From Cheilinus undulatus (lineage: Eukaryota; Chordata; Actinopteri; Labriformes; Labridae): 64,000 bases of DNA. Position numbers and translations under genes: made by a program. Numbering within the stretch: the first letter of the stretch is position 1; every line of letters begins with the position of its first letter. The DNA is taken from the NCBI RefSeq assembly GCF_018320785.1, contig NC_054881.1:23312275-23376274 (forward strand), in the 5' to 3' direction. Of the stretch, positions 35,001 through 43,152 are shown piece after piece. The notes below the pieces were generated by a model that was not told the DNA's origin, did not search any database, and worked only from the letters and a program-made list of their open reading frames with translations.

Positions 35001-37989
35001 CCTGCAGGTTAAAGAAAGAATCCCGTCTGGCTCAGAAGGTTGACTACCCTGCTTTCAAAGGGTCAACCCCGCCTGCTGCCACAGCAAACGGTTCCTCGGT
35101 AAGAGAGCCACTCATCTTTCACTTAAATAAACTTAAAGCTTCATTCATTTTTTCATTCCTTCTGCATTAAAAACATCAAGCATGTGTTTCTGGCTACTTA
35201 CATCCTGTTTGTTGTCTCCTCAGGTGGGAGATAACCGTCTGGCCCACAGTGCTCAGATGTATCATTACCAGCATCAAAAACAGCAGATGCTTTCAGTGGG
35301 GAAGTATGTTTGTTTACCACTCACTCCTTTTCCCCTTCTCCTGCCTCAAATGTCTTAAAGATAATTTAACCACATCCTCTGACTTTGTCGCCTCTCAACC
35401 AGAGTGTTTTTTTCTCTCCGTCCTTTGTAGCCACAAACCAGAACAGAAAACCGTTGATACCGAGGTCACATCAGATGAGGAGGAACTGGGAGGGGACTTC
35501 ACAGTATACGAGTGCCCTGGACTTGCACCTGTGGGTAGAAGCATGCGCACGCAAACATATATGTTTTTACTTTATAAGGAGTCACACAGAATAAAAAATG
35601 AATTTACAGTCACCAAATGTGAGCTTGCTTCGTGAGTAAGCCACCATTTTTTTTTCCATTACAGATGTAAAATCAAACCAAAATCATTAAACACTGGGTT
35701 AATGTTTGCACAACTGTGTTAAAGCAGTTAAGTAGAATTTAAATTTTAAAATGTTATAATTGAAAGAAGAGTATCAATTTTTCTTTTCTGAAGCTGACAA
35801 AGGAAGGTGATTGGTTTTATTTAAGAATTTTCAATAAAAAAGATTAAAAAAAAACACATTTTAGATGGTGGTTACCAGTCACCAGTTTTTTTTCCTCTCT
35901 CGGCTGAAATGCATCAGCTGTTACGGTGGGTGTGTGGTAGCTATGTGACGGCTGCATTACAGCCTGATTTTAATTTTGGCAGGCATATTACTAAGTACGG
36001 GTAATCAAATTGCCACAGCTCACAAGTCTGATGAACATATCTTACGCACTGAGAATCTTGAGAAAAGAAAGCCTCTAGGGATGCACAACATTACCATCAT
36101 GATATTGGTATCAGCAGATATTAGCTTAAGTTAAATGTCAGGTTAGGTTAAATGTAATTTACGGCCAATATATCAGCTGTACATGTCAGCAGTAAAGATC
36201 ATTTATCAACCTTGAGTATCACTGAAATATACAAATGTACCTTTAGGTGGTTGTCTTGGGTGCTCCACACTCAAAGGGAGCCCTAAACTTTTTGAATGAA
36301 TTCCCAAACATAAAACAACTGCCAGACCGTCTACTTCCCCTGTCCTCTCTCAGCTCCGCTTGACTCAGCCTCTCTTTGCACTGGAGACACTTAACCTTTT
36401 TTTAAAATGAAAAGTTGTGTATATATCTGTATTGGCATCGGCTAAAACGAGTTTTGAAATACCGACATATTGGATATCAGTAAAAAAGCCAGTATCATGT
36501 ATCTGTATGGGCATCTCTTAGCCAAATAAACAGGAAGATGATGAATACAGCTTTGCTTGGCGATGAAGGCTCTGCTCAAAATATGCTCCCTTGTCAAGCA
36601 GCATCCTTTGATTTTTCAGGGACTAAGTTGCCAGAAACCCCCTTATAGATAGTTGCATCTATAAAAAAGCATGTCAAATACAATGTAATTTAGTTCCTAG
36701 GCAGCATGGCCATAAGTATGAGGGTGCAAAACAAAATCTCTTGCCTTGTTGTAAGATCAGAATTCATGAAGCAGGGGTCAGTGAGAAGAATGCCATATTA
36801 CAATGGCCCACCTTGTTGAGAGAATGAGCTGTGATTGGCAAGGAGACAGCTGACTGCAGCAGAGGTTATGACTCCAATGTCCAGCATGAATGCTTTTCCT
36901 CCATTTTACAACATAAAGTGTTAACTCTGGAACAACACAGTTCATCCACCACTTTTTCATGTAGGAATTATATTCTCTTATCTCTTGAAGTGTCCTGTAT
37001 CAGTGGTTCTCTACCGGTGTGTTGAGACCCAACACTGGGTCATGGAGCTGCTTTCATAGGATCGTAAATGAAGCTTAATGAAAAAAAATTAGAGCTAAAA
37101 TCTATAAGGCTCTAAGATTAGTCCTATGCAATTAATAGAGTTTAAATTTGATTGATTTCTTTGCCACTTGTTGTGTTGTGCTCATGTTGTCTATAGGTTC
37201 TGTCATGTTTGGAAAATTGAGCTCTCCCTGTAATTTAAGTGAGCAGAGGGAGTCCTACAAGTAGACCAGTTAGTGTAGAAAGCAAAGGAGCTACAAAATG
37301 CAGATGATGTAAAATTAGTGTGTAACTGTATTAAATAGTTGTAACCCCCAAATAATTTAAAATAGTCCTCAATAAGATTTTGCCATAATGGAGCAGCCCT
37401 ACCTAAGATGGCATACATCCATGTTTTATTTTACTCAAAGTACATTTTAGTTGTTTTATCAAGATCTTAAATTATTCATCTCCTTATTCTGGGATGATAA
37501 AGCTGTTTTTTACATGATAATGTGTTCAGTTTAGAGATCTCCAGAAAATGTAATTTTACATGATCACAGGAAACAGTACAAAAATGTCTGCATGCATGTC
37601 GTCCCAGGACTTCAGTAATAATAGGCTTTTTTAAACGTTTGGTTTATGTTGTCCTGTCTCTTTGTTTAACCATGTGCTATATTTCATCTAAAGTCCAAGC
37701 TGCAGCAAGTTAAATGCATTTGAATGGTTGAAAATGTTCGAGTATGTGGGTCTAGATTCCTCACTAAGGTGGTGGTGGTTCCGTCCTGAGGCTAAACCAG
37801 CTAAAAACCTCAGCACTATATAATCTGAAATGAGTCTTAGTCCAGAGTCTGGCATATAATTTATTATTTCTGGTTCTGTTTTATGACCATAGCTCCTTTT
37901 TCTTTCTTCTTTTGCAGACAGGAGAGATGGAAGTGAAGAACCCCCTGTTTGATGACTCGACTTTACAGTACCAGGGGAATCAGAAATGA
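1740..37989 (+). CDS. npdc1: NPDC1, neural proliferation differentiation and control protein 1 (nine coding exons)
   Basis: Join of 1740-1848, 23441-23587, 33194-33307, 33531-33752, 33880-33946, 35008-35098, 35224-35303, 35431-35530 and 37918-37989; every junction is GT/AG and the frame stays open for 1002 bases (333 residues, against about 325 in mammals). Residues 1-33 form a signal peptide with a Leu run and a likely cut after VSA. Residues 37-85 carry six cysteines (41, 47, 55, 62, 65, 77), including the CGPC motif. A Lys/Gln-rich segment and a Thr/Pro-rich stalk follow, then one membrane helix (about 198-219) and a 114-residue cytoplasmic tail. The tail holds the family's signature blocks: KESRLAQKVDY, AQMYHYQHQKQQM, SDEEELGGDFTVYECPGLAP and TGEMEVKNPLF. 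NPDC1 is known as a neuronal protein tied to cell-cycle exit and synaptic vesicles. The tail match is diagnostic. Whether this is an npdc1a or npdc1b copy is inferred only from the neighbouring pou5f3. Confidence 0.95.
2582..2830. mobile_element. Degraded copy of a TAGGGATGCAC-type DNA transposon
   Basis: Begins with TAGGGATGCACAGATGCA, the same terminal word seen at 19068 and 36076, and continues with the 'ATCAG/ATATCAG' phrases typical of the other copies. Fragments near 2770-2806 (ATCAGTATCAATATCAG) look like the distal part. Ends and target-site duplication are not clear. Confidence 0.45.
8490..8838 (+). mobile_element. Tc1/mariner 3' end, truncated
   Basis: The sequence follows the well-known 3' part of a fish Tc1-like element: 'CACAGGTGGACTCCAGTAAAG', 'TACTTATGTCAATGTGATAT', then 'AACAAAACAGAAAAAGTGAAG', and a terminus ending CTGAATGCA. 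Only the last few hundred bases are present, with no transposase. It is an old, immobile remnant within npdc1 intron 1. Confidence 0.7.
9042..9224 (-). mobile_element. tRNA-derived SINE with target-site duplication
   Basis: Read on the minus strand it begins GGCGCGCCGGTAGTTGAGTGG (A-box-like) and then has GGGTTCCAATCC (B-box-like). A CT-rich body and a tail with AATAAAGGCCAAAAATAAATC follow, and it ends in a long poly-A (T24 on the plus strand, 9039-9062). TAATATTT occurs on both sides (9034-9041 and 9225-9232), marking the duplicated target. The tRNA-like head and A-tail identify it as a LINE-mobilised SINE. Confidence 0.85.
10765..10975 (+). mobile_element. Diverged SINE of the same family
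   Basis: Shares the body 'CTCTCATCTCTGTTTCCGACTC' and the tail 'AATAAAGGCATAG...AAAATAAATC' with the SINEs at 9042 and 29311. A weak B-box (AAGTTCAAGTC) is visible and the head is poorly preserved. Confidence 0.6.
11172..11350. mobile_element. MITE-like element with CCCTGTTTACA ends
   Basis: Opens with GGCCCTGTTTACACGACA and closes with the inverted form CATGTAAACAGGGAAAACG. The interior alternates GTTTACACG and AAAACTGCATTTT phrases. This is the layout of a short non-autonomous DNA transposon found in many fish genomes. It has no coding capacity. Confidence 0.55.
11402..11749 (+). mobile_element. Non-autonomous hAT-type element, 348 bp
   Basis: Left end CAGAGGTGGAAAAAGTAC and right end CACTTTCTACCTCTG are imperfect inverted repeats. 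The flanks are CTATAAAC (11394-11401) and CTATAAGC (11750-11757), an 8-bp target duplication matching at 7 of 8 positions, as expected for hAT transposition. The interior contains the ACTCAAGTAAAAGTAAAAAG phrase common in teleost repeats. No transposase is encoded. Confidence 0.8.
11892..13187 (-). mobile_element. Related hAT-type element in opposite orientation, with extra interior
   Basis: The left end (CAGAGTTGGAAAGTAAC) resembles the right terminus of the 11402 element. The right end (AGTTTTTCCACCTCAG) resembles its left terminus. The 13030-13187 stretch is a reverse complement of much of 11402-11580. The middle (12060-12900) is unrelated: it has a GTGAACGATCCGGCTCTTTAG-like segment and AT-rich sequence, possibly another inserted element. 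No clean 8-bp duplication is seen, so treating it as one element is an inference. Confidence 0.5.
13395..14690 (+). mobile_element. LINE (L2/CR1-like) remnant: 5' region and endonuclease domain, no reverse transcriptase
   Basis: A GC-rich block (13395-13690) resembles a LINE 5' UTR. From the ATG at 13690 a reading frame starts YTRQELLLLKDL, breaks, and resumes at 13834-14391 and 14357-14680. The joined frames show parts of an apurinic-type endonuclease: NVRPLANKMD, CFRET (catalytic Glu), a GGGLAVFVN block, an SDFNH remnant of the GDFN motif in a shifted frame, RTLDLMYANV, and the terminal SDHG. Stops and frameshifts make it non-functional. The copy ends before the reverse transcriptase, the reverse of the usual 5' truncation. 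The clade assignment is from general resemblance only. Confidence 0.75.
13690..14680 (+). pseudogene. Broken LINE ORF2 (endonuclease part)
   Basis: The coding remnant inside the LINE described at 13395-14690. Three overlapping frames are needed to follow the protein, with shifts near 13790-13860 and 14290-14400. The catalytic Glu and the SDH motif remain, but the first Gly of the GDFN motif reads Ser. No host function is implied. Confidence 0.7.
15430..15810. repeat. Dispersed repeat family X, copy 1
   Basis: Shares long collinear stretches with 21435-21860: AGCAGAACCA(A/G)ACTGGTGATG, GAAATGCAGTGAGAAAGAGG-like sequence, a 'GGCCATTAA' block, TGGCTGTA(G/A)TAT, and AAAAGACTCAACATTCC. A 183-codon open frame on the minus strand crosses it but has no recognisable domain. 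Probably an old non-autonomous transposon; its class is unknown. Confidence 0.6.
15926..16060 (+). mobile_element. Fragment of the 11402-type hAT element
   Basis: TTGGTTAAAATGTACTT, GAGGAAAAGTACTGGTCTATA and TTTACTCAAGTCAAAGTACAT follow the interior of the 11402 element in the same order, ending in GAGTAGCTAC. Both termini are missing. Confidence 0.65.
17005..17035. repeat. Poly-T run, 31 bases
   Basis: Uninterrupted T31. It may be the tail of an eroded retroposed element on the minus strand, but no SINE head could be recognised beside it. Confidence 0.9.
18682..18835 (+). mobile_element. 5'-truncated SINE
   Basis: Retains GCGCCCCATGTATGCGG, the B-box region (GGTTGGAATCC), the CTCTCATCCCTGTTTCCGAT body, and the tail AAAAGCCAAGAAATAAATC. 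The A-box part of the tRNA-like head is missing. Same family as the 29311 copy. Confidence 0.7.
19068..19498. mobile_element. TAGGGATGCAC-type non-autonomous DNA transposon, 431 bp
   Basis: Left end TAGAGATGCACAATA and right end GCCATGCATCCCTA are inverted repeats. The flanks TTGCCAGA (19060-19067) and CTGCCAGT (19499-19506) share TGCCAG, 6 of 8 positions, as expected for an 8-bp hAT-type duplication. The interior alternates GATACTGATAT and GCCGATGCC phrases. No coding capacity. Confidence 0.75.
21226..21860. repeat. Dispersed repeat family X, copy 2 (longer)
   Basis: The 21435-21860 part matches 15430-15810 in order. It is preceded by a GC-richer stretch (21290-21350) with CCAGTTCCAGAGTGGTGCC, which looks like a transposon terminus. 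A 35-base direct or inverted echo, ATGGCCAGGACAG...CTGTCCTGGCCAT (21668-21716), lies inside. Class unknown. Confidence 0.55.
22474..22655 (+). mobile_element. tRNA-derived SINE, second subfamily
   Basis: Head GGGCACTGGTTGCCTAATGG (A-box) and GGTTCAGATCC (B-box), followed by the TCCTTTCCCTGCATGT body and the tail GAATAAAGGCATAAAAG. The head resembles the 39006 copy more than the 9042 and 29311 copies. No clear target duplication. Confidence 0.7.
22939..22991. repeat. TG dinucleotide microsatellite
   Basis: Two (TG)n blocks separated by CAAGCTC; the second is about 15 units long. Likely length-variable between individuals. Confidence 0.9.
23441..23587 (+). CDS. npdc1: npdc1 coding exon 2 (cysteine-rich domain)
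   Basis: Preceded by CTCTCTCCCAG and followed by GTATGG; phase 1 on both sides. Encodes all six cysteines of the extracellular domain with the C-x2-C pair CGPC, then a basic segment (KRKYHHN). Confidence 0.93.
25160..25400. repeat. Pyrimidine-rich low-complexity tract
   Basis: About 240 bases dominated by C and T (TCTCTCC, CCTCCTCCTCC). It produces spurious open frames without domain content and may adopt unusual structure. Confidence 0.7.
29311..29480 (+). mobile_element. tRNA-derived SINE with target-site duplication
   Basis: Head GGCACGCCGATAGTCGAGTGG carries the A-box; the B-box is damaged (GGCCTGTGGCC region). The body CTCATCCCTGTTTCTGAGTC and tail AATAAAGGCATGAAAAGG...AAATAAATCTT match the 9042 copy. 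Flanks ATCTGTTCCATC (29298-29309) and ATCTGCCCCATC (29482-29493) are a 12-bp duplication with two differences. Confidence 0.85.
29820..30361. mobile_element. Probable hAT-type element, right end visible
   Basis: The end GGTTGGGAACAACTG (30347-30361) is the inverse of the CAG..GTTCCCAACC terminus typical of teleost hAT elements. The upstream 29820-30000 part is a run of diverged 'AATTTACAAG/AAATTCAGAA' units. The left end is not identified, so the start is a guess. Confidence 0.4.
33194..33307 (+). CDS. npdc1: npdc1 coding exon 3
   Basis: Acceptor CTCTTTTAG, donor GTAAGA, phase 1 on both sides. Encodes a charged helix-like segment (YSDLEGEIDYLHSIIEKQQ) that matches the extracellular middle part of the family. 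Confidence 0.92.
33531..33752 (+). CDS. npdc1: npdc1 coding exon 4 (extracellular stalk)
   Basis: Acceptor ATTCCTTCAG, donor GTGAGTG. Low-complexity stalk rich in Lys, Thr and Pro with possible O-glycosylation sites, ending in QNNSIFI at the membrane entry. This is the fast-evolving part of the protein. Confidence 0.9.
33880..33946 (+). CDS. npdc1: npdc1 coding exon 5 (transmembrane helix)
   Basis: Acceptor AATCCACAG, donor GTAAGT. Encodes about 22 hydrophobic residues (LTSLFAAVGALALVMATVCFV), one membrane pass, ending at the split codon for the first cytoplasmic Lys. Confidence 0.93.
34003..34768. mobile_element. hAT-type element in npdc1 intron 5 with an embedded hairpin
   Basis: Left end CAGGGGTTTTCAACTGG and right end CCAGTGGAGAACCACTC are inverted repeats. 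The flanks TTTTAGAG (33995-34002) and TCTTTGAG (34769-34776) agree at 6 of 8 positions. The interior is AT-rich, with repeated GAAC..TTTTTGGGA-like phrases at 34400-34620. No transposase. Confidence 0.7.
34057..34130. repeat. Perfect 25-bp inverted repeat around a TA run
   Basis: Arms 34057-34081 and 34106-34130 are exact reverse complements, containing GGTCACAGAGCTGTGAC. They are separated by 24 bases of alternating T and A. DNA or RNA from this site can fold into a long hairpin or cruciform. Confidence 0.9.
35008..35098 (+). CDS. npdc1: npdc1 coding exon 6 (cytoplasmic)
   Basis: Acceptor CCCCTGCAG, donor GTAAGA. Encodes KESRLAQKVDYPAFKG, closely matching the juxtamembrane cytoplasmic block of the family. 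Confidence 0.93.
35224..35303 (+). CDS. npdc1: npdc1 coding exon 7 (cytoplasmic)
   Basis: Acceptor TCCTCAG, donor GTATGT. Encodes DNRLAHSAQMYHYQHQKQQM, the most conserved intracellular motif of NPDC1. A longer open frame through the donor (to 35635) is a read-through artefact in another frame. Confidence 0.93.
35431..35530 (+). CDS. npdc1: npdc1 coding exon 8 (cytoplasmic acidic block)
   Basis: Acceptor CCTTTGTAG, donor GTGGGTAG. Encodes SDEEELGGDFTVYECPGLAP. The donor is placed after GCACCT because the next exon then reads TGEMEV in frame, as in the family. Confidence 0.92.
35531..37917 (+). other. npdc1: npdc1 intron 8
   Basis: About 2.4 kb of AT-rich sequence with a TAGGGATGCAC-type transposon (36076-36520) and the left end of a hAT-type element (CAGTGGTTCTCTACCGG at 37001). 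No coding content. Confidence 0.8.
36076..36520. mobile_element. TAGGGATGCAC-type transposon copy
   Basis: Left end TAGGGATGCACAACATTACC, right end GTATGGGCATCTCTTA, with interior ATATTGGTATCAGCAGATAT. Similar length and layout to the 19068-19498 copy. The target duplication is not clear. Confidence 0.65.
37918..37989 (+). CDS. npdc1: npdc1 coding exon 9 (C-terminus)
   Basis: Acceptor TCTTTTGCAG. Encodes TGEMEVKNPLFDDSTLQYQ and ends at TGA. The VKNPLFD motif matches the conserved C-terminus of the family. Confidence 0.94.
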   Translation, partial: TGEMEVKNPLFDDSTLQYQGNQK

Positions 37990-38950
37990 ATGATAGACAC
38001 TTTACACACTGACACACACTCATATCAACATACACAAGCCCATCTCTGTGGAAGGAAGCTCCTGATCTCACACTGCATGCATAGAAATGAAGAATACTGA
38101 CAGAGGATGAGGTGATAAAGATGATTGTTTTCTTCTTGGCCCTTTACTCTTTCTGCCCTGCTTTTAATTCTTCAAAAATATGTGGGTTTCCTTGTTATAT
38201 ATTTGTGTCATTGTTTTTGCGCATTCCTTTCTATCAACATAATGTTTTTAGAGTCTCTATGTAACTGTATGTTCAATTTTTCTGCTCCGTTTTTTGTTTT
38301 CCTCCATTTTCTGCTGCTGTTTCCAAAGAATGTGATCACAGACATTTACAAAAACACACCAACTTCAGTGAAGAAACGGGTGCCCTCCTTTGTTTTTTGT
38401 CTTGCTAAGCTCGTGGCTGAACCACATTCCAGACAGATTCCCAGGAAATCTGTCCAATCAGGTCTCTGCGATGCCTCTGAAAACACAAAGTTTAGCATTA
38501 AAATTGTTAGCGCTGCTGTTGCTGATTTTATTCCTCATCTATGAACTGCACATAAAATATTTTAAGAAGATAGATTATTAATATATAAATCTTTGGAATG
38601 AAGTACTTGATGATGTCTGTTTGCATGGTTTGACCGTGTTTGAATCATGGCGATGCTTTGATGATTATTCTGCCTCCTGTATGTTTGTGTCCTGTTGCTA
38701 GGGGACTGTAAAGTTGAAGGGAACCTCTGAGCACTTGAATGAAATATTTGGAGACAAACTATAATGATGGATGTTTAGATGGTAAATATATATCTCTCTA
38801 CATGTCCCTCTTTCCTCTTCATCCTCCTGTCGCTCTGAAGTTAACCCCCATGCTTCAAAATGTACAGAAAAAGAGTGAAGTGTTCACTTTTTATAGATAT
38901 TTGTACATGCAGACCAAGCATTGGAATTAAAAATTTTTACCACATGTGAA
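37990..38950 (+). other. npdc1: npdc1 3' untranslated region
   Basis: Non-coding sequence after the stop. The best polyadenylation signal seen is ATTAAA at 38926-38931, followed by a GT-rich stretch (TTATGTGTGTTTCTC). The end is inferred from that signal only. Open frames here have no protein similarity. Confidence 0.5.
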
Positions 38951-39005
38951 AATTATGTGTGTTTCTCTTCTGTGCTAAACACAGTATACACTTGGAATTA
39001 AACCA

Positions 39006-39176
39006 GGGCACCAGTAGCCTAATGGTTATTTCCGTGTGAAGAGGCTTTTGGTCTTGAAGCAGGTTGGATCCAGCTTGTGGCGTCTTTCTTACATGTCATT
39101 ACCTGCTCTATCACTTCCCAGTTTGGGATTCTATCTACTGTCCTATCCTACAAATAAAAGCATGAAAGCCATCAAG
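39006..39176 (+). mobile_element. tRNA-derived SINE with short target-site duplication
   Basis: Head GGGCACCAGTAGCCTAATGG (A-box), B-box-like GGTTGGATCC, and tail AAATAAAAGCATGAAAGCC. Flanks ATTAAACCA (38997-39005) and ATTAAGCCA (39177-39185) match at 8 of 9 positions. Confidence 0.75.
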
Positions 39177-39238
39177 ATTAAGCCAAAGAACAAAAGAAAA
39201 ACTAAATAAATAAAACCAAAAAAAGGGAAAGGAAAACA

Positions 39239-40583
39239 CAGTATGTGAACCCTTTAAGATGACCTAGTTTTCTTCATTAATTGATCATCAAATGGGATCT
39301 GATCAGCATATACATCAAAATTATAGACAAACATAATGTGTTGAACCCAATACACTAATAATATTTAAGATAATAAACATTCACAGTGCTGCTGGGAAAG
39401 GTAAGTGAACTCTGGATTTAATATCTGGTTGAACCTCCTCTGGCAGCAATAATCTCAACCAAACATTCACAGTAGCTGATCAGACCTGCATAAAGTCCAG
39501 GAGGAATTTTGGACCATCTTTCCTGACAGAACTGCCTTAGCTCACCCAGACTCTTAGGATGTCTGGTGTGAACGGTTCTCTCATTCCACAGCATCTTTAG
39601 CAAATCCAGGTCTGGGGTCTGACTCGATGTTTGAGGTCATTGTCCTGCTGCATCACCCAACTTCTGAGCTTCAGCTAGCGAGCAGCTACCCTGACATTAC
39701 CCTGTAGGATACCATGAGAAACTTGGAAATTAATTTTCCCTTCCATGATGGTAAGCAGCCCCAAATCATGATGCTCCTGCGCTGTTCTTTACTGTCAGGA
39801 TGATGTTTTCATGCTTGTATTCAGTACCCTTTTTACACCATATGTAGTGCTTCATGTTTTCCCAAACAATTCAACCTTTGTTTTATCAGTCCACAAAACT
39901 CAGTAGCAGTGTGGAGTGTCAAGATGCTCCTTGGCATACTTCAGGCATGCAAGCAGCTGCTTCCTCTGTGGTGGTGGACACCATGCCTGGTAGACTCATG
40001 AACAGAGATGCTGACTTGTTCCAATGATTCCTTTAAGCCTTTAGCTGTTACTCTAGGACTCTCTTTTACCTCTCTGATCATTTTGTGTTTTGCCCTTAGA
40101 GTCAACCTGGCTGGGCGCCCGCTTCTAAGCAGAGTAGCCACCTTACTGTATCATCTCCATTGGTGAACAGTTTGTCAAACTGTGGACTGATGAATACCTA
40201 AAGTCTTTGAGATGACTTTGGAACCCCTCCCAGTCTTGTGCAATTCAACAATTCTTGATGAAAGAAAGGTCTCTTGAGACAGTTCACACCAGCAGATGTT
40301 TCTTATAAAGAGCAGACTTAAAAAGTTTGAGTATTAAAAGTCCCAATAGTTCTAAGACTGGCTCAAATCCTGTTAAACTGATTAAACTTTAGATGTGCAA
40401 ACCCCTGACTCCATTTAGCTCTTTTGGGAATCACTGTGAATGTTTAAAGGCTGTGGTCCTAAAGACTTTAAATACCATATTGTGTGGTATTAGGTTAAGC
40501 ACATTGTGTTTGTCTATACTTGTGACTTGGATGCAGATCACATCAAGAAAACTAGATCATTTCAAAGGATTTTTACATACTGG
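39239..40583 (-). mobile_element. Decayed Tc1/mariner element, about 1.35 kb
   Basis: Ends are inverted: CAGTATGTGAACCC on the left and TTTTTACATACTG on the right, extending inward as AAACTAG(G/A)TCAT. On the minus strand, 40141-39941 encodes the helix-turn-helix part (SGRPARLTLRAKHKMIREV, SPRVTAKGLKESLEQ). 39603-39418 encodes the C-terminus (NERTVHTRHPKSLGELRQF, KIPPGLYAGLI). The catalytic middle is disrupted, and the flanking TA dinucleotides are eroded. Confidence 0.85.
39418..40141 (-). pseudogene. Tc1-like transposase pseudogene
   Basis: Transposase remnants in at least two frames on the minus strand: N-terminal DNA-binding domain at 39941-40141 and C-terminal end at 39418-39603. The segment between (39604-39940) matches the nucleotide pattern of the family but has stops and shifts, so no functional DDE enzyme is encoded. 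Confidence 0.8.
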
Positions 40584-42930
40584 TTTTATTTTTATATGAC
40601 GTATGACAACTGAAATAAAAAAACTTTTGTTTTCACATGCCAATTCAAATTTCACTGTCATAACATACAAGGCAAAACAAACAGCTACTATTGAACTTTG
40701 GGATTAAATTGAAAGGCATTTGAATCATTTTTTATTAAACTGATTAAAAATGGTTTCAGAATCTTGTGTTCCATTACTTCATTTAGTGTAAACATCGGGC
40801 CTCATTCATTACCACCCAATATCTTTTTAAAGATTTTTTTCTTAAATTGAGTCCAAAGAAGATCCTACAAAAAGTCTCTTGCAGTGTTGATCTTGTAGAC
40901 TAAAACTCTGACTATCATTATACCTGAACTAACTTTAATTTTTGAGGGAGACAAGACTGAGACTGGCTAAAGATACATTTTTAAATATTTGGTGATTAAA
41001 AACTCTGACAAAAAATAGGTTTAGCTTTTGTCAAGGAGACTAAAACAAGACAAAACACTACTGAAATTTAAAGTTTTCTTAACTTTCCGTGTATGAATTA
41101 TGCACTACACAGATAACTGCAAGGAATTTGTGGCTAGGTGTATTTATTTAGCAACAGCATGGAGTGATAACATGTCTCTTTAAACACATGCTCCATGAAT
41201 GCAGAAGCAGAAGATCTATTGAAATATAGAATTAAAAGCGTGATTTTGAGGCAAAATTGAGGATTTAGTGAGTTTTTCACCTTGCCTTACAACATGTTAA
41301 AAGAAGATATGGTGAGTTTGACTGTGGCTTAGTTGTAACTAAGAGGTGTTTTCACTCTTTTGGGTTTATTCTTTAGTTCTCTGACTTTTTAAACTGAAAA
41401 AAGGATGCTTCATAATTGGACCCTTTTGTTTAATCTGCCACATCCACTTCATTCATTTTACAGTGTGTCATACCTCCAGAGATTCATATGTGAAAACTGC
41501 TAATAGGAGTCTTGCAGAATGTGGAAAAGGTGTTTTAGCAGTGTGCTGTTAAAAATAATCTTTATGGAAATAATAGACATTTATGCCGATGATCATGTTT
41601 AATTTTTATCGAACAGATTAATTTGCATTCATTTAAGTCTGTTTCATAACTAGCTAAATGTCCTCCTAGAAGATGGAAACTCGGTGTTAAGAGGTTGAAG
41701 AGAGAAAATTTTTAAGAAGTGAAAAACAAAACAAGATAACAGTATTCCTTAATATGCAGACCCATTACCTTTGCCTGGACAAAAAGCTCCAGTGTTTAAA
41801 GAATATCTTTTCTTATGAACTCTGCCATCACAGATCTGCCTTCACTTTGCAGTGTGACTAATATGATGCTGTCGCTCTTCCTCAGTGTTGCTGACTTTCT
41901 GTCTGGAGATCCTGTTTGACCTTGTTTTACCTTCACACCCTGAGAGTCTGGGTTTTGGGGGTTTGGAGCACAGAAAGAAAGGTCTACATGCACTTCTTTG
42001 TGGGTTTTTGTGTGTATGTGGTTGTATGTGCATGTGTCGGGGAGGGGATAGCCCGGTCTCTTGTCCCCCATTCAGCCTCATGCCAAGAGCCATTAAAAAG
42101 CCCTTTGTGCTGGTGGACGGTGGAAGGAAGGCAGCCATTGGCCCCTCGGATGAAAACCTGGGTGGGTGGAGGGTGTGTGAGGGTGGGTGTCAAAGGCAGG
42201 GCCGTTAGGGAGAAAATCAAAAAGCCATCAGACTTGTTTGTGGGAGACGATTGTGCTGCTCAACAGGAGGGGCAGTTTTCAGATTCCAGAGATATGTCTT
42301 CATCAGATCAGTTTTTTTTTTCTTTACTCCTGTGACTTAAAGACAGGTCTACCATGACTGATGTACATATACCACATTTTTGATGCAAAATAACCCTTAA
42401 TGTGCTTTTATTCAATATTGATGCCCATTATTCATGCATGGTGGTCATTTTAACAACTTATCCTGTAGTCAGTCAGTGACACTAACACTATGTCCTGTAG
42501 TTTTTTTCATAAACGCATTTCTGAAAATGTTCAGCCCTGTTTTATCTTTGAAGTCACATTTTGTATCATTAGGCCTTGAATAAAATTTTTAAAAAGCACT
42601 CAGTAGCTGCAAATATATCAACACTACTGAACTAAAGAGTTGAACTTCATTTTGAAGGCAAATACTTTTGTTATTCAGGCTACAAAACAGAAGAAACTTG
42701 ATAAGATAAAAGTTTTGGCTGAGATTTACACCCATCCAAACTTATGGACATTCATCAAAAACTTGAATTAATAGAAATACCAATAAACAAAGAAAATAAT
42801 ATTTGGAAGTTAATATTTGACTTGCAAGAAACTGTCACTGCTGACGCTGATTGAGATATTATCTGTAGCATTAATGAGCTTTTTTGACACAGGTTGGTAT
42901 TGCTTGGGGACTTGTGCATTAAGGTGCAGT
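40584..42930. other. Intergenic sequence without recognisable genes
   Basis: AT-rich, with a GGGCCTCATTCATTACC word at about 40798 that is common in fish repeats. 41885-42335 holds several overlapping open frames on both strands without domain content. I see nothing functional that can be named. Confidence 0.5.
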
Positions 42931-42954
42931 CATTATTGGTGATCATCAAATATA

Positions 42955-43152
42955 TATTTTTTTAATTTTATTTGTAGATTTATTTTTGGGCCTTTTCATT
43001 CCTTTATTTGATAGAGGAAGGACAGTGGATAGACTCGGAAACAGGGAAGAGAGTGGGGAGAGACATGCGGTAAAGGGCCACAGGCTGGATTCGAACCCAG
43101 GCCGCCCGCGTACATGGGTAGCGCCTTAAACCACTCGACGATCTGCGCTCCC
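42955..43152 (-). mobile_element. Young SINE insertion with perfect 17-bp target-site duplication
   Basis: On the minus strand: GGGAGCGCAGATCGTCGAGTGG head (A-box), GGGTTCGAATCC (perfect B-box), CTCTTCCCTGTTTCCGAGTC body and AATAAAGG...AAAATAAATC tail. The 17-mer GGTGATCATCAAATATA is present exactly at 42938-42954 and 43153-43169, showing a fairly recent insertion. Confidence 0.92.

Noticed and set aside
35249..35635. 128-codon open frame across npdc1 exons 7 and 8
   Set aside because: It reads through the intron; only its exon 8 part is in the true frame, and the spliced model gives the conserved protein.
41885..42335. Overlapping open frames on both strands
   Set aside because: Several frames are open at once, contain low-complexity G/T-rich sequence and match no family I know.
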